DNA of 64,000 bases from Prinia subflava (Eukaryota; Chordata; Aves; Passeriformes; Cisticolidae): the NCBI RefSeq assembly GCF_021018805.1, contig NC_086248.1:52891485-52955484 (forward strand), in the 5' to 3' direction. This document shows, in pieces, positions 45,616-59,559 of the stretch. The notes under the pieces were generated by a model, which searched no databases, was not told where the DNA came from, and saw only the letters and a program-made list of their open reading frames with translations. Made by a program: the position numbers and the translations under genes. Position 1 is the stretch's first letter, and the number at the start of each line of letters is the position of its first letter.

Positions 45616-48600
45616 ACGCAGATATTTCTGTGTATGTGTAGCATTAATGCAAACATTGTGAGACTGTGCAAGTGGATCTATGGTTTAATGATACTTCTTG
45701 TTGACTGCAATTATTGAAGTTAAGTCTCAACAAAACAGGGAGTAGCTTACTGGCTCGAGAAGCTGTTAATATTACTGTAACTTTCTACCTGTGAACACCA
45801 AGAAATTTTATTTTTAAGGCTATTGTTCCTGCCACTGTACTTTCTCTTGAACTTTTCTTATTTGCTAAACATCTAGCTGTCAGTGCAGCTATAGCCAAGA
45901 GTTGGAGGAATATGCAATATTAAAAACACAGGACAAGTGCAAGCACAGCAGTTTTACTTTGGCATGTTATTTTCATGAACCTAGCATATTTGCAAGGTTT
46001 TCCTGGAAATAAAAAGAAAACACCTTTCTAAAACATCTTTACTTGGGTAGAATGGATGCTTAATTACACTAAACTTCTCCAAAACAAATGCTCATATATT
46101 GAACTGAACTGTACCTTGAATATTTCTGCTAATGTGTTTTTTTCTTTCTTCTTACTTGCCCACTTAATACTCAAAAGAGAGGATGGGATATGCTACATAC
46201 TCCTTTCTTCTAAGGATGACTCTTAAAATGGCTCTTTGTTTTCCCTGAAGTTCCTGGTGAAGCAGGAAGCCATACATCTCTAGACTGATGTCTTAGAAAT
46301 TACCAAGAAGGTATTATTTTGTGTCTATTACCTGTAGTATAAAACACTTGTTCTGATGTGTTGTCTGCCTCTGTACATACTGAGTGTTATGCATATAAAT
46401 TTTAAATCTCTTTATAAAGCTTGGGTTTGTTTCTGTTCAGAAATTCTAGGTATTTTCTAATATATAAGACCCAGATGGAACTTAGACTTGGGACTCTTAT
46501 TCTCTGAAGAACCCATCAATGTAAGATATCAGGCTACTCTCTCTTTGGAAATGGAGAGGATTTTTCATAGATTATTTTACATTTTTGTCCATTTGGTTTT
46601 GTTTTGGGGGGTTTTGTTTGTTTTCTTTGGTTTTTTGTTTTGTTTTGTTTTGGGGGTTTTTTGCTAACTACATGGGCTGCTAGATTAAAGGGTTTTTGCT
46701 AAATATTTGATATCATATTTCTTTATTCAAGCATGAAAATTCAATTATGACTCACCTCCCAGAGGAGTCCTCCAGTTTCCATAACATTCCTAATATTCTT
46801 AATTTTGAAGACTAAGCAGAGTTTCTTCCCGGTATTTTCTGTTCCTCTTTTTACAAACCCTAAGTTCAATGCTTAGAAGAGAAGGAGAGGATGGTTGTGA
46901 CACTGCAGAGCATTTATACTGGAATATAAGTTAGAATGCCAACAAGTAGCAGGCTTTAAACTGAGAAAAGTGTATGTGAAGGAAATGCTCTATCTTCCTT
47001 ACCTTTGAGAAGACAATTCACAAGATGAACCTTTGTTAGGAATGCTGTTGCCTTTGCTTAAAATGTGTGAGTACTCCCCTCTCCTTCAAAAAAGTCTTCA
47101 TTTGTTTGCCCTCCTTATTAGCAGTAAAGAAGAAAACATCATATCCAATGTAAACATAAACAATTTATTATATTGTGTGTTCATTATTGATTTAAAACCA
47201 GTTTGCTTATTTTTTAAATTTTTTTTTTTTGAGGAATAGATACTCTTTTGAGAAAATTTCTAAAAATTAAAAACTGGATTTTTAAAGCTGTGCCAAAACT
47301 GGGACTTTATAAATTGTACTAATATGTTTGTTAAAAAAATAACATGAAGTTATGGCACAAAGGAGCAAACTTCTACTACTAATAAAGAAACACTTAAAAT
47401 ATCAGCTTTTTCATGTTTTCTCTTGCAAATTCCATGTAAAATGATGATGTCTATTAAAAAGATTGTATGTACTATTTTTTAAAGCTTAGTAAGTTTAACT
47501 CTTGTCTGCATCCCTCTTGAAATGTGGACCATGTTTGAGACGTAATTTGTGTAACAAAATATCTTTATTTCTGAGTTAATTTAATTTTTACATGCTTGTC
47601 TTACAGAGGAAGTCTACTTTTAATAAAAGTCATGTGTTTAGAATTGTAATTTTTGCATTCAACATAAATTATTTTTATGTCGTTACTGTTTGATGTGAAG
47701 TCTACATTTTCTATGAGTAAACTTAGCAGTTACAGTATGGGTCTCATCTTCCTCTATCACTACCACCATGTTACCAATCACTATATTGCAAATGCATCTT
47801 TAGAAGTTAATATAATATTCTGAGCAAAGCTGTGAGTATAGTTTCAATACAAGATGCACTGACAATCCTTTTTTACCCAGGTTTCATATATTATCCTTGT
47901 AAACTCAGAGAAAAAGACATTTTCCTCTGTTCTTGTAGTTTCCTTTTTAAACGGAGCCTATCACCACATGAAACACTTCCCTGACCTTTGGCATTGTCAG
48001 AACATGAAACAGAGGAGGATATCCTATGGTGTATAGTACATTAAGGGGATTACCTCATCAGCATGAAAAGTCCATAACTAATCTACACCAGAGACATGTA
48101 AGCTCTTGGAGCAGGACATTCTTGGAAATATAAAGAAACACATCAAAACATTTTCTCTGGGAGTTGTTCAGCATGTAAGTGGAGCAGCCAGCATGAAAAT
48201 GAATTGCAGTGTCAAATTTATTATCTGTTTACAGTGTTTTCTATTCATATATCTACCCAGACCCCAAATTTCCAGACTGAGGCAAGATTGATAAAAGATA
48301 AAAGTCTGCTTCTTATGGAAAATTGAATTTGAGGTGAGGTTGTTCCTGATAGTTTCCTTCTAGTAAGAATCTGTGTTCTCTCTACCTTGTCAGCATTGCA
48401 GGAGGTAATTGATTGAGTGGGAAGCATTCTTCTTTTTTTTTCCTTTAAATTTCCTAAACTGCTTTGAAACAGTACCTTTACACTAGTTTAATGTATTATT
48501 TCTCCAGTTTTGCTGAGTTTGTGTGGAGACAGTGGAGAAATGAATCATGACGATTAGAACTCTAGCACTAGGTAAATAAGATGCAGTTCTGCCCATCCAC

Positions 48601-49430
48601 AATATGCAACTCTATAACTCCTGCTATGATGGATATGCTGTAACTTACAGCATATGTACTATCTTAATATATGCTTTTCTGTGTATTTTTTTTCCCCTAA
48701 CACGATGATTGGTGATAAATTTGAAAAATTGACCAAAATCTGTAAATAGAGTTTTCTGGCAATAAAGAGCTCATGTAAATGAGTCAGCCTAAAGTTTGAT
48801 TAGCCATGCTTAAATCTTGCAAATAATGTGGTTTCTAAATCATTGGGTTTGGGAACCCTGTTGCAAATTTGTGCATGAATCCTTCTTTGAAAGTATTCCA
48901 TAGTATTAAGAGAAAAAAACCCCAATACTGAATCTATGGAGACTTGCCAAAAATTGTTTCAAATATTCTTATTAGGTTACAATAGTCAGTTATTGAAACA
49001 TGCTAGAATTGTTGGCTCATCTACATTGCAATATAATCCTTGAGTTTCAGAAGAGCAAGACATCAGAAAGCATCATAAGCAACTAAAAAGTAGTTTTTAT
49101 CCTGTTTTCCTATTTTTCAATTTCAGGTTATCTTTTTCGGTTTATCTGCTAAGGAATTTGATTTCGTTACCCTGTAACCCTTGGTGCACTGATTGATCAA
49201 ATTTTGTAATGTGTCTGAAATTCTCATAATTAACCACCTTTTCCAAGTATATTTCTCTTCAACAGCAAATATACCTTATTTGAAAAATTTCTTCAGCAGT
49301 ACTCTAAAATATTGATTAGCAAATAATTCACAAAAGTTTTCTTCTTTGTCATGAGCTATTGATGTGTATTTCAGTTTCCTCAAGTATATTCACCATTCAG
49401 AATTGTTTGAGGAATGTTCTGTTGAATATT
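45616..49430. other. Intergenic DNA with a T/G-rich tract
   Basis: No gene recognised. It contains the TTTTG-rich tract at 46594-46663 and a T12 run at about 47219. Frames up to 68 codons only. Confidence 0.5.
46594..46663 (+). repeat. TTTTG/GGGG low-complexity tract
   Basis: About 70 bp of T runs broken by G, with (TTTTG)n units and two G5-G6 runs. It has only two long G runs, so a stable intramolecular quadruplex is unlikely. Confidence 0.8.
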
Positions 49431-49512
49431 TGAGGGGATCCTGCTTGGGCAGGGAGATTGGACCTCCAGTTGTCTCTTCCAACCCTACCCATTCTGTGAG
49501 TCTGTGATTCCT
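49431..49512 (+). mobile_element. CR1 LINE 3'-tip fragment, plus orientation
   Basis: GGGATCCTGCTTGGGCAGGG, TTGGACCTCCAG, CTTCCAACCCTACC and an ATTCTGTGAGTCTGTGATTC tail. About 80 bp of CR1 3' UTR, heavily 5'-truncated. Confidence 0.88.
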
Positions 49513-52500
49513 GGTAAGTTTTGATTTTTGCTCACTGAGCAGCCATCTGTTTTCACTGATTGCCATTTGAAAGGCAAAAGTCTGTAATCAGCCAGTTAGT
49601 TTGCATGTTGTGTTTCTTCATCCCGATTGAACATATGTAATAATTCTTAGCTTGAAGCTTGCAGAAGACAGATATAAACATTCCTTTCAGTAAACACTTT
49701 CTGAAGCATGCCTAAATTGCTTAAATCAATATTCCTGGTGATAAACTTAATTTCATTAACTTTGGAAAAGCTGAGCTAAAAGATAAATCTCTTCTTAAAA
49801 ATCTGAATTAATGCTTGTGGAAAATATTTCACGGTAGTTGATTTGTTTTAGCTGCAGAAATGTAAAAGTGTAGTAAATAATGGAGCCTTGTTGAAGTCTG
49901 AATACTCTCTTTTTTTTGTTGTTGAAGTGGAATAATGTATTTGTACAGAACATAAGTAATAGATGAGAGATTTGACCAAAAGCATTGGGAAAAACCCTTT
50001 GCCTTACAAAAAATCCAGGAAGAACAGATGCAACCTCCAATATAAGCAGTTCTAAGAACTGAAGCCTTTTGATCTGAACAAAAACCAACTACTAAAATTT
50101 TGAAGACAATAACTTGTTTACATTACTATGTCCTCAGCTATGATTTAGAGAGACAATCCATTTTCTGTTTATCTGCTATCTGCTCTGCAGTAGGATCCAA
50201 ATCTCAGTTCAACTGAGGTAAATAATAGAAGTTTTTAACATTTAAAAGATCAGCATTAAGAGAAAATGCAGAATTGCACATCTTGTTTCCAGTAATGAGA
50301 GCCATTCTTGTCACTATAATATTGCAAATGTTCAATCAGAATGAAGAAACTGCCTTTAAGCATTAGATTTTTTTAGGGGCTCAGCTGAGTGGGCATTACA
50401 GTTGCTGAAGGGGTATTATCAATTGGGTGAGAGAACTTTTCAGGTGAAGCTTTTCGTAATTTTTACTTTTTGGGATTTTTACCTTTTTTAAAAAAAAAAA
50501 AAGTTACCTTTTTTTGGGGGGTGAGGTCTGTCTGTAGATATATTCTGGGCTAAATGTTACCCATTTGGACTGATGTAAAATCAAAGCCATGTAGTGATCT
50601 CTACTGCTGAAAATGGGAGCAAGATTTTGCCCCAACACTTTTGACTTGCTCTGAAGCAGTTTCCAGACTGTGCCTAATTTGTCTGTGGTATTCAGTGTTA
50701 ACTAAGTAACAGCATCTGCACTGCTGCTAAATTGAGGGTTTTGAGTGCTCAGCTTCCACACCAGCAGATATTTATGGCAAGTATGTACCTTTACCGCAAA
50801 GCTGTTGCTATTATGGGATTGTTTTAATCATACGCTGAAAATCATTTTCTTAAATGCACTTTTAATTCTTTCTTTGTTTGTTTTTATTGTTTGCATAAGA
50901 ACACCACACGCTAATTCACCACATGATGTGTACGCACAGTCCAAATATCACAAAGTCAGTTCCAAGGTCCAGACGTTTACCAGTCTCCCTTTCATAAAGC
51001 ATATAATGGCAAAATCCTTAGTCCAAATTCAAGTCAACCAGAACTTTGGAGTATCTTCAGAGTAAAATATGCTTCAGAACAGCTGCAGGAATCTTGATAT
51101 ATAACCCACAGTGGAGTGGACATAAGCCTTTAATATTGAAAATGTACTTTATAATTTACACATGATGACAAGATAAAAGTTTTTATAAGGATTTCTTCAA
51201 AAGAAGGAATATGAAAACAACTAAAAATAAATACAATCACTTTCCTGTTCTAAGCCGACATTGGGTACAACCATGATGCCAGCCAACACCTTTTTGGCAC
51301 AGAGCCCTGCCAGTTGCCTCATCCCAAATTCAGAGACACAAAACTCAACTCCTCTTCTGAATCTTTTCCAAACAGTTTGGGAGTTTGCCCTATTGCAAGA
51401 GGCTGGTAGAAGGAGAGCATATAATGCATTTTCTCTTGCTTGCTGCTTGTTAATAAATTTGAAATTACATATTCTACAAACATACTTTTTTTGTGGATTC
51501 CATCAAAAAATTCCATCATTAAATGCTTTATACCAATTATTTTCTCTCAGATCACACAGTTCTCTTATGTAAAGCAAAATAAATGCATTTTAATTACTTG
51601 TTTAATAGTATGAGAGTGTATCACAAGCTGTATAAAATCAGCTATTTAATGTCAAGAGGAAAAAGCTTTTTTAAATTTCTTAGGCTCCTATATAGCAAAT
51701 TTTGCAGCAGCATCCATCCTTGATTTGCTAAGGGCTTAGTGCATAACATTTTCAATCAATTTGGTCTCAATGTGTTCTAGAATAATAACCCTTAAGTCAA
51801 TAAAAATTCAAGAGCAAAGTATTTAGAGAATTGTTCCTACCAAGAAACAATGTTGAAGAATTCTTCCAGGACAGAATTAAATACATAAATATTGTAACCT
51901 GCTCATGAGAGAAAGTTATATTTTCTGGATTGCACACATACCTGCTGACACGTCTATGTGTGGGTACTCTTCTGCATGAGGAGTCACCCCACTGAGTGTC
52001 AGTCCTGGCAAGACACAGCCTCAGATCCTACTCCTGTGTTTTTTTTCTTATAGCTGAGAACTGTAAACATTTTCTCAGCTAAAAAAAGACCAAGATTGCA
52101 AATGCAGAATATTGAGTTCAAAAGCAGAACACTGAGTCCCAAAGACTTTCTGCTGTACACAACAAGGTGAAAGATATTTGATCTGTTTCTCTAGTTTGCT
52201 GAGGTCCTTGTATGTCACTCCATGAACAAAAAGAATTAAATCTGGTCATAGGAACAACTAGATTGTTTCCATCTGGTTTTACTTTCCCATATTAAAAGTC
52301 CTAGCACAGGGTGAGGTATGAGCTGCTGTTGATGTAGTTATTCTTATCTGCTGAATGATGTTTTGAGACTATTGACATCCAGAATATGGTAGAACAATTT
52401 CAAAAACTTCCCTACCTACCTCAGAAATATTAGGCTGGACATTCTCCATAGGTCTCCTTTCCTTCCTCACTTTTTTTCAGGTGAAGCAGTAGACATTTTG

Positions 52501-54120
52501 TCTACTTTTGTTCCAAAAAAGTCTTGATCTGGTTTATTTGGATTTTCTAAATTTTGATCTGTGATGACTGGCCATTTGCAAGGAGTGAAGTGCTGCTCCA
52601 TGTTATTATTTGATATCATTAAGGAAATCTGACATGTGTCCAAGTCAGAATCATTAAAAATTCTGTGGAAAGGATGACTGACTTTACCCTGACTCCCATA
52701 CTTCCAACTTTTCATCTCCTGATACAAGTGAATTTTTTGAGTGCCAGAAGATTTTACAGTCATTGGTAGTGAGTAAAATATCTTCATTTTGCCAGGATAT
52801 GTTACTTGGATATGTTATTTTAAATTGAGTCATAATCAAAGCAAGATATGGTCTATAAGAGAGGATTTCTCATCCCTTCTCTGTGGAATATGACTTAATT
52901 GGGCTAACTGTGGGGAGTACAGCTGCTGTTGTGAAGCCAAGAAAGGAAAAAGTTTTTGGTTTCAATAAGAGGTGCTGGAAACTGTCTTGTGTTCAGATAC
53001 ATACAGGTGAATTTTATTTTAAGTCATCTCTATTAAATATAGTTGCATGCTGTTCATGCCCTGTTTCACTGTATATCCAGAATACCTGGAGAAACCTTAG
53101 GATACTGTAAAGATGATCTGACTAAAGCAGTATTTCTTTTTCCTATCAGACCCATTTTTACCAGATTGCTATACTGAATGTTCCAGGTTTCAATCATATG
53201 TTAAATTTTGGTTTGGTTCATTTGGAGGATCTTGCTGTCCAGTGTTTCATATTAAAGCCTGGTTCTCCAAATGTTTATGTTACAGAGTTTGGTGGGGTTT
53301 GTTTTTTTCCACTTTCTAGGTATTATAAAGGCTAAGAACATTGTCTGTTGTGAGAATACATATGAGGAGCTTGTCCTACATATATTGAAAGACTGGGTTA
53401 AAAGGCCAGTCCCTTTAAATCTTAGCTCCTAACACAGTGAAGTGCATAAGTCAGCTTTTGGTTACATTAAGTGGAATTTTCCCAAACCTGGCATTCTAAA
53501 GATGGGTCTAGACTACAGTTGTTTAAGTAAAATATTCATGGTGTACAGAAAAGAAATTGTGGAAGGCTGGTCTAGACATAGCAAAACATTAATTACAATG
53601 GAGCAAACTGTGTTATGAATTTCTTCATCTTCCTGTAAATGCGATGCAATTTACATTTCTGCTATTTTGATTGATCTCACATTTACACTGTAGCTTGTAG
53701 CATTGAGCCAGTTTAAAACCTTTCATGAATTCTGCCCTTTTAAAAATGTTTTCCTGTTCTATTTTGTTTGTTGAGTTTAATCTCTCTTTAAAAAAATCAT
53801 ACGGTCTTATACTTTCACACTTAAGTTTTATTAGGTTAGATTGTTTCAAAGCAAAAGGAAACTTTTTCATCAGCCTGAATTTTTATCAATTTGCATTTCA
53901 TCTCAGGTGAACTGGTAGGTTTGTTAATCCAGAGTTTTTCAAACTTTAATTAACAGTCCATTTGGAGTGTGATAAAAGCTCTTGTTATATTCCTTTCATT
54001 TTATGACTTCTTTTCTCTCTCTAAAGACAGAGGAATGAGATAATAGCAAACCAAAAATTTTGCAATAGTGTTTTAATGAAATAAATCTTAAAAAGCAAAA
54101 ATATTCAGTAATCAGTGCAT
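49513..54120. other. Intergenic DNA, no gene established
   Basis: A homopolymer cluster lies at 50461-50520 (T runs, A13, T7 and G6, with TTACCTTTTTT twice). A 106-codon minus frame at 52467-52787 has a normal-looking residue mix, but no recognised domain or convincing splice context. The rest is AT-rich unique DNA. Confidence 0.45.
50478..50521. repeat. A/T homopolymer palindrome with repeated TTACC
   Basis: TTACC followed by T6 and A13, then GTTACC followed by T7 and G6. The T6/A13 junction is self-complementary and likely unstable in length. Confidence 0.7.
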
Positions 54121-54123
54121 GAT

Positions 54124-54163
54124 GCTTCTTTTCCTTTCTCTCTCTCTTTCTCTTTCTTCTAAG
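54124..54163 (+). repeat. Polypyrimidine (CTCT/CTTT) tract
   Basis: CTTCTTTTCC followed by (TC)n and TTTCTC units up to TCTAAG, directly before the CR1 copy starting about 54166. Confidence 0.75.
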
Positions 54164-54165
54164 AT

Positions 54166-54882
54166 ACTGGTATCAACGCAGACTGGGGCATGTCCTGCTG
54201 ACAAGGACTTGGGGATGCTTGTGAATGAGAGGCTGGACATGACCCATCCATGGGCACTCACAGCCCAGAAAGCCAAACGTGTCCTGGGCTGCATCCAAAG
54301 CAGCGTGGGCAGCAGGGGAGGGAGGGGATTCTGCCCCTCTGCTCTGCTCTGGTGAGAGCCCAGCTGCAGGGCTGTGTCCAGCTCTGGGGTTCAAGACATC
54401 CAGGAAGGACGTGGACTTCTTGGAGTGAGTCCAGAGCAGGCCACTGAGTTGGTTAGAGGGATGGAACACCTCTCCTAAGAGGAAAAGCTGAGACAATTGG
54501 GTTTATTCAGCCTGGAGAAGAGATGGCTTTGGTGTGACCAAATTGTGGCCTTCCAGTACCTGAAGGGAGTCCTCAAGGAAGAGGGAATGAGACCTTTTAA
54601 GAGAGCATGGAGCGACAGGACAAGGGGGAATGGCTTCAGACTGAAAAGAGAGTAAGTTTAGATTGGATATAAGGAAGAAGTCTTACTGTGAGCACGATGA
54701 GGCTCTGAAACAGACTTCCCAGAGAAGCTGTGACTGCCCCTTCTGTGGAAGTGTTCAAGGCCAGGTTGGATGGGGCCCTGAGCAAAGTGGTCGAGTGGGA
54801 GGTGTCCCTGCCCACAACCCCAGGGCTGGAGCTACATGATCTTTAATGTCCTTTTCAACCCAAGCCATTTTGTGATTCTATG
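54166..54882 (+). mobile_element. CR1 LINE 3' segment, plus orientation (longest copy)
   Basis: It includes the end of the reverse-transcriptase frame region and the 3' UTR. Signature words are GACAAGGACTTGGGGATGCT, CTGGGCTGCATCCAAAGCAG, CAGCCTGGAGAAGAGA, GGAAGTGTTCAAGGCCAGG and TTGGATGGGGCCCTGAGCAA, then CCTTTTCAACCC and a TTTGTGATTCTATG tail. It is about 715 bp long and 5'-truncated. Open frames inside it (54119-54496) are remnants or by-products, not host genes. Confidence 0.95.
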
Positions 54883-56690
54883 CTATGCAAGGGATAGGTG
54901 GCTGGATGTTCTTAGTACTGAAGCTCTGGATCTTGCTTTTCTAAAGAATCTGAATTTTTGGGCTCTGCTAGAATTCTTGAAAGCTTTTAATCAGAGCTAG
55001 ATATTGAGACAGAAGTGAAGTCAGAAGATATTAGTTTAACTCTTAATCTGCTGATAAAAGGTTTTGTTATTGAGCTTAAGCTGTATTTTAAGGTCTGTGT
55101 TTACTTTAGTGGGGCACTATCATAAAAATTAGGCAGCTTATCATTCCTAGAGACTTCTAAATTTGTGATGTGTTGAAGCTGCAAAGCCTTATACTTATTT
55201 GGAGGTTTTCATGGCTACTGTAACTAAACACATTAGATATAGTACGAGCAGCTGCATTAAAAACATTGCTGAAAGTGAGCAGAAAATAATGTTATTTTCT
55301 AAAAAAGTCACATTGGCATTACTTCTCAGTGGTCATACAGAAATAATGGATTATAACATAGTAAGAACAAGCTATTGTTACACTTCTGGGTTTTTTCATA
55401 ATTCAGATAATTATTTTTGTCCTTTTAGAATTATTTAAGCATCTGAAACAGGAACTGTGGTCACATAAATGCAGATGGAAAAATTATTTAACCTAGCTAC
55501 CTCTGAAAAGCTTCCATAATTGAATCAAATGCAGTTTTCCTGAAGAAGGTCAAGAAAAAGGTATCTTTACAATGCACGAAGAATGTTTTGGGTTGTTTGT
55601 TTGTTGTTTGGGTTTTTGTTGTTGTTTTCTCAGCAAGAGGGGAAATCTTTTGGTTATACATAAGCTTTTGAGAACAATGAAAAGTTTCTGTCAAACAAGT
55701 GTAAGAAAATAATAGGGTCACCCACACACTGCATTATTTATGATATATAAATCCTCTCTTTGCAGAAATATTCAGCGATTTTGTAGTGGAAGTACAATCA
55801 AAGAAACAGTAAATGTTTCAAAATCTGTCTCAGGAATTGATGGTATGAGAAAGAGGAACAAAGGATTAGAATTATTTTTTGGTCCCAGAAGCAGTATATT
55901 AACATCAGCAAAACAGCAAAAGAAACTAGCACAGTTCTGAGTCTTTCTTAAGGAAGTTTGGGAGCAGAAAAACACAAAATGAGAAAGATGCTGTGAATTA
56001 ATGTCGGGTTTTATAGAAGTTCAGAGGAGGGAGGAATGAATGTGGGGAAGGGAGCAGTTGATGAGGGGCAAACACTTCCATTTTTGTACAAAATTTGAAG
56101 AGATTTTTCATTTGTTATGAGAAATACAAATTCAGATAAGAGGGTTATTTTGAACATTATATGTAGTTTAATTGAAGTTATCACTTCTGCTTCACGATAA
56201 ATTCAGGCATATGATAATACTGCTATGATGGCATTACTTTGGTGTTTTGTGTGGAAGTCTCATATAAGATCCTTTTCTTTGGTATTTTCTTCACATATTA
56301 CAGACTTCAGTGGGTCTGTTAAATATGATGTGAGTCAACAACATGATTTGTAGGTGCCTGACTGGCTGAGAGATCTCCAAAATTTCAGCTATAACTTTCA
56401 GTCTGAATTTCTGGAATTTGTGGGCACAGTTCACAAATATTTATTTATTGGGTAAATGTAATGCTTTCAATCAGATTGTGCAGACTGCAGGATTTGGCCC
56501 TGTTTTTGAAAGGTTATGCATCTTACGTCCTGTTATGTTTAGCTGAAAGTAAATCAGAAAAAAAATCAACCTTAACCATTTTAAACTAGATGATCCTTTT
56601 CATCAGGAGTAAGATTATCCTTAAAAGGCCTACACAGTGCATCCCTTATAGTAATACCTCATTAAAAAACAAGTATTGAATGACCACACT
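54883..56690. other. Intergenic DNA with GTTTG-rich tract
   Basis: No gene recognised. A (GTTT)-rich low-complexity tract lies at 55585-55629. Overlapping opposite-strand frames at 55740-55975 have no recognised similarity. Confidence 0.5.
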
Positions 56691-56699
56691 CTCAAAAGA

Positions 56700-56935
56700 A
56701 GCATTTCAACTGATTGCAGAAATCCAGCTGTCCTTGCAGTCAGCGTGCTAGGGTGGATCAGGCAGATTAGCAAAGATATAACAATGTGAGCCTTTCGGGT
56801 CAATCTGAGGAAATGGCAAGAGTCAGAGTGGCTGGGTGCACACCTATTCAAGGAGACCACATAATCATTGCATCCTGATGATGTAATTTCATCAGCAAGA
56901 GGGTATTTAGGCTGCTGTTTCCTCCACACATTTTA
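56700..56935. promoter_or_regulatory. Candidate conserved non-coding element
   Basis: A mixed-composition block with AAATCCAGCTGTCC (E-box), GGCAGATTAGCAAAG, ATAATCATTGCATCC and a TGATGATGTAATTTCATCA palindrome-like word. Richer in regulatory-type words than its flanks. A minus frame (56630-56929) overlaps but has no recognised domain. Confidence 0.27.
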
Positions 56936-59550
56936 CCCTTTGAGTTATAGATGAGCTTCCTTCTGTAGATAAGCAAAATGATAATCTTTTTCTTCTAATA
57001 GAAAAGAAACTGTTCCAAGTAGGATTCATTTTTATGTGCAGTAAAGATTTGCTGATGAATTGTTTTTCAAGTGAAGAGTAAAATGTGGGAAATTCTTTTT
57101 ACCTGGAGACTTTAATGAACTTCCAGGGGAAAAAACCCAAAACCCCAAAAAAACAACAAAACCCCATTCCATCCCTGCTTTTGAAAAGCTGCACTGTGCA
57201 TCACAGGATGTCAAGATTTCTGTGGTGTTTCCCTGAAAATTACACATCGCCTGACCACTTGAATTGAATTATTATCTTCAGAATATAAGCATGAAGAAAA
57301 AATAAGTATGGTTTCTTGTAGTTTCTTTCTAGTTTGATTATATCAGAGCCCAAAACACCTCCTGCCAGCCACAAATGAGGAAGCCTGGTAGTCTGTCCTG
57401 GTGTAATAATGCAGCGACACGGAGAGGTGCACTTAGACAAGGTGTTAGCTCTGTTAAACCATAGGGTCCATGTCTGTTTGGGGAGTTTCTCCTTTTTAGT
57501 TTATTTTGAATCTGACCAGATATCTGATTTGCTGTAGCAAAGGAGGAGGACTTGAAAGGTTAGGAAAGTAACTGGAGAAAATTGCTTCAACTAGCGCTGC
57601 TGCTGAAACTTGTGAACCCACAGTGGCAAAAGCACAATCAATTAACCATAGTGAAGACCTGTGTTAATTTTTTATTGTTTCTATTGACAGATGAAGTATC
57701 TTTTGAACAGATAGTTTGAATGTTGCAATGGGCATCATTGCAAAGTAGCTGAAAAGTCTCAGCCTTACTGATCATTTGCACGTAAGGACAGATAGAGAAA
57801 TTCCTGTCAGCTTTTTGAAAGGATTTGAGTCATTTTTAGTACTGAGATTTATGACTTTCTATCATATCCAGTTCTCCAGCTATGGAGAAGCATGGGAGAG
57901 TATGTATACCCTGTGCAAATTAGCTAAACCCATGGCACAGCATTACAGCTCATGGAAAAAAAAAGCTTCTTTTACTGATAATTCTTGACACATTTTGTAT
58001 CAAAACCAGCTAATGTAAACATTTACTAAGCTAATTTGTGTGGTGCCATGAAAGATGAAGATCAGACCACACAAGATGCTCATGAGGTTCCCTATACATA
58101 GGACCATGCATTCTATAATGATGGAATGGATTTTTCTGCCATCAGTTGCTGACTAACACTCCAGAGGCAAACAGTCTCACTGCTGCCATCAAGCAGAATA
58201 TGACTGATGGGAATCCAGTAAGTTTAGAAACCAAGCCCCTGTATGACTTCAGTAAATCTTATGGTATGTTTGTAAAAGTTGTAGTCATGGTGAAACCAAG
58301 GAAAGAATTACATATTGCTTGGAAAAAAATAGTAGGAAGTTCTGTTTCCTTGCAATCTCTAAAATCAAGTCTCCACCCTTCTGCTTTGGCTTAAAGTTTG
58401 TATAGGAGCAGGACTGAAACTGAGTTATCTTCTCTGTAGAAAAAGATAAGCCTGTAATGCAGGAAAAAAGACAGAGATGGTTTGCCTACCTAATAAGCCA
58501 ATACCAAATATTAATTAGTGTTTTATTCTAAATTATTTTTGTGGTACTCTTTCAAAAAATTAGACTCCTAAAGTACAATGAAGTAATTAAATTTTGCTTT
58601 CTTATACGAAATATTCTTTTGTCTGCTAACTTTCAATGTTTAATAATAGGGCATCCTTAGCTGAAAGTTGAACTTGCGTGTTATTACTGTATGTGAACCT
58701 TTTGAGCTGGTAGAATTGCATGCAAGGGGTTAAAACTTACTTCTAGGAGGGTAAATATGTATGGTAATACCCTCATCTAAAGAGACTTTTTTTTTTCCAA
58801 AAAATTCTTTCTTTTTGTTAATATTAAAGAAGGAACTGAACATTAGTGACTTACAATTTCTGAAGAACTCAACAGAGTAAAATTAGATGGAATGGCAATA
58901 ATAGAGGAATGAAAGGTATATAGTGAGATTTGTAAAATGGCTTTACTGACATCTCTTCAGATATCCAAATTAACATTCACAGTGCAATGTTATAAGCACA
59001 CATTTATGAAGATACCAAACTCTCAGTTTTGGAAAGAAAGTATTTATTTTGCTTGAGAATTCTGACTAATCTTTTATTTAAATGCCATATATTTCAAGAG
59101 AAGGATAGGTCTCAACTGTCCCTTACTGAATTGAGGTGGACTTTGCATATCAGCACATGACTCCAGCACAAACCTGATCTTTGACTCTTTTTTTTTTCTT
59201 TTAACATTGTTGGATAAACCAAAATAAGTTCTATGAAGATACGTTCTGACACTAAATCTGACCTAATTTTTCCATAAAAGATGAGGGAGCAAAAGGCCAC
59301 CAGTAGTTTACCTGTTGTACTCATTTGTGGTCATGTAAAGAAGCTTGCTCAAACATTATCAACAATATCTCTCTGGGATATTGGAGAAGTCTGCCTCTAA
59401 GTCTCAAAACAGCAATGGTCCTTTATTGGTGTTTCCAGGCAGTTTAGGTGCTCTGCAGATTACTTATGGCTGTGAGAAACAACAAAAGAAAGTGTTTAAA
59501 CCTATGCCTATTGCTTTTACGACTTGGATTTAGAGGGAGATGAAAGCATG
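56936..59550. other. Intergenic DNA, nothing recognised
   Basis: AT-rich. An A/C-rich tract (AAAACCCC type) lies at 57126-57166. No exon or interspersed repeat recognised. Confidence 0.5.
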
Positions 59551-59559
59551 TCCATGGCA

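Noticed and set aside
45435..45641. 68-codon plus frame
   Set aside because: It is the antisense of a CR1 3' UTR.
46594..46663. Possible G-quadruplex in the T/G tract
   Set aside because: Only two G runs of three or more occur, so the four-run requirement is not met.
54119..54496. Three overlapping frames (78, 107, 65 codons)
   Set aside because: They lie in or at the edge of a CR1 retroposon copy and reflect its sequence, not host genes.
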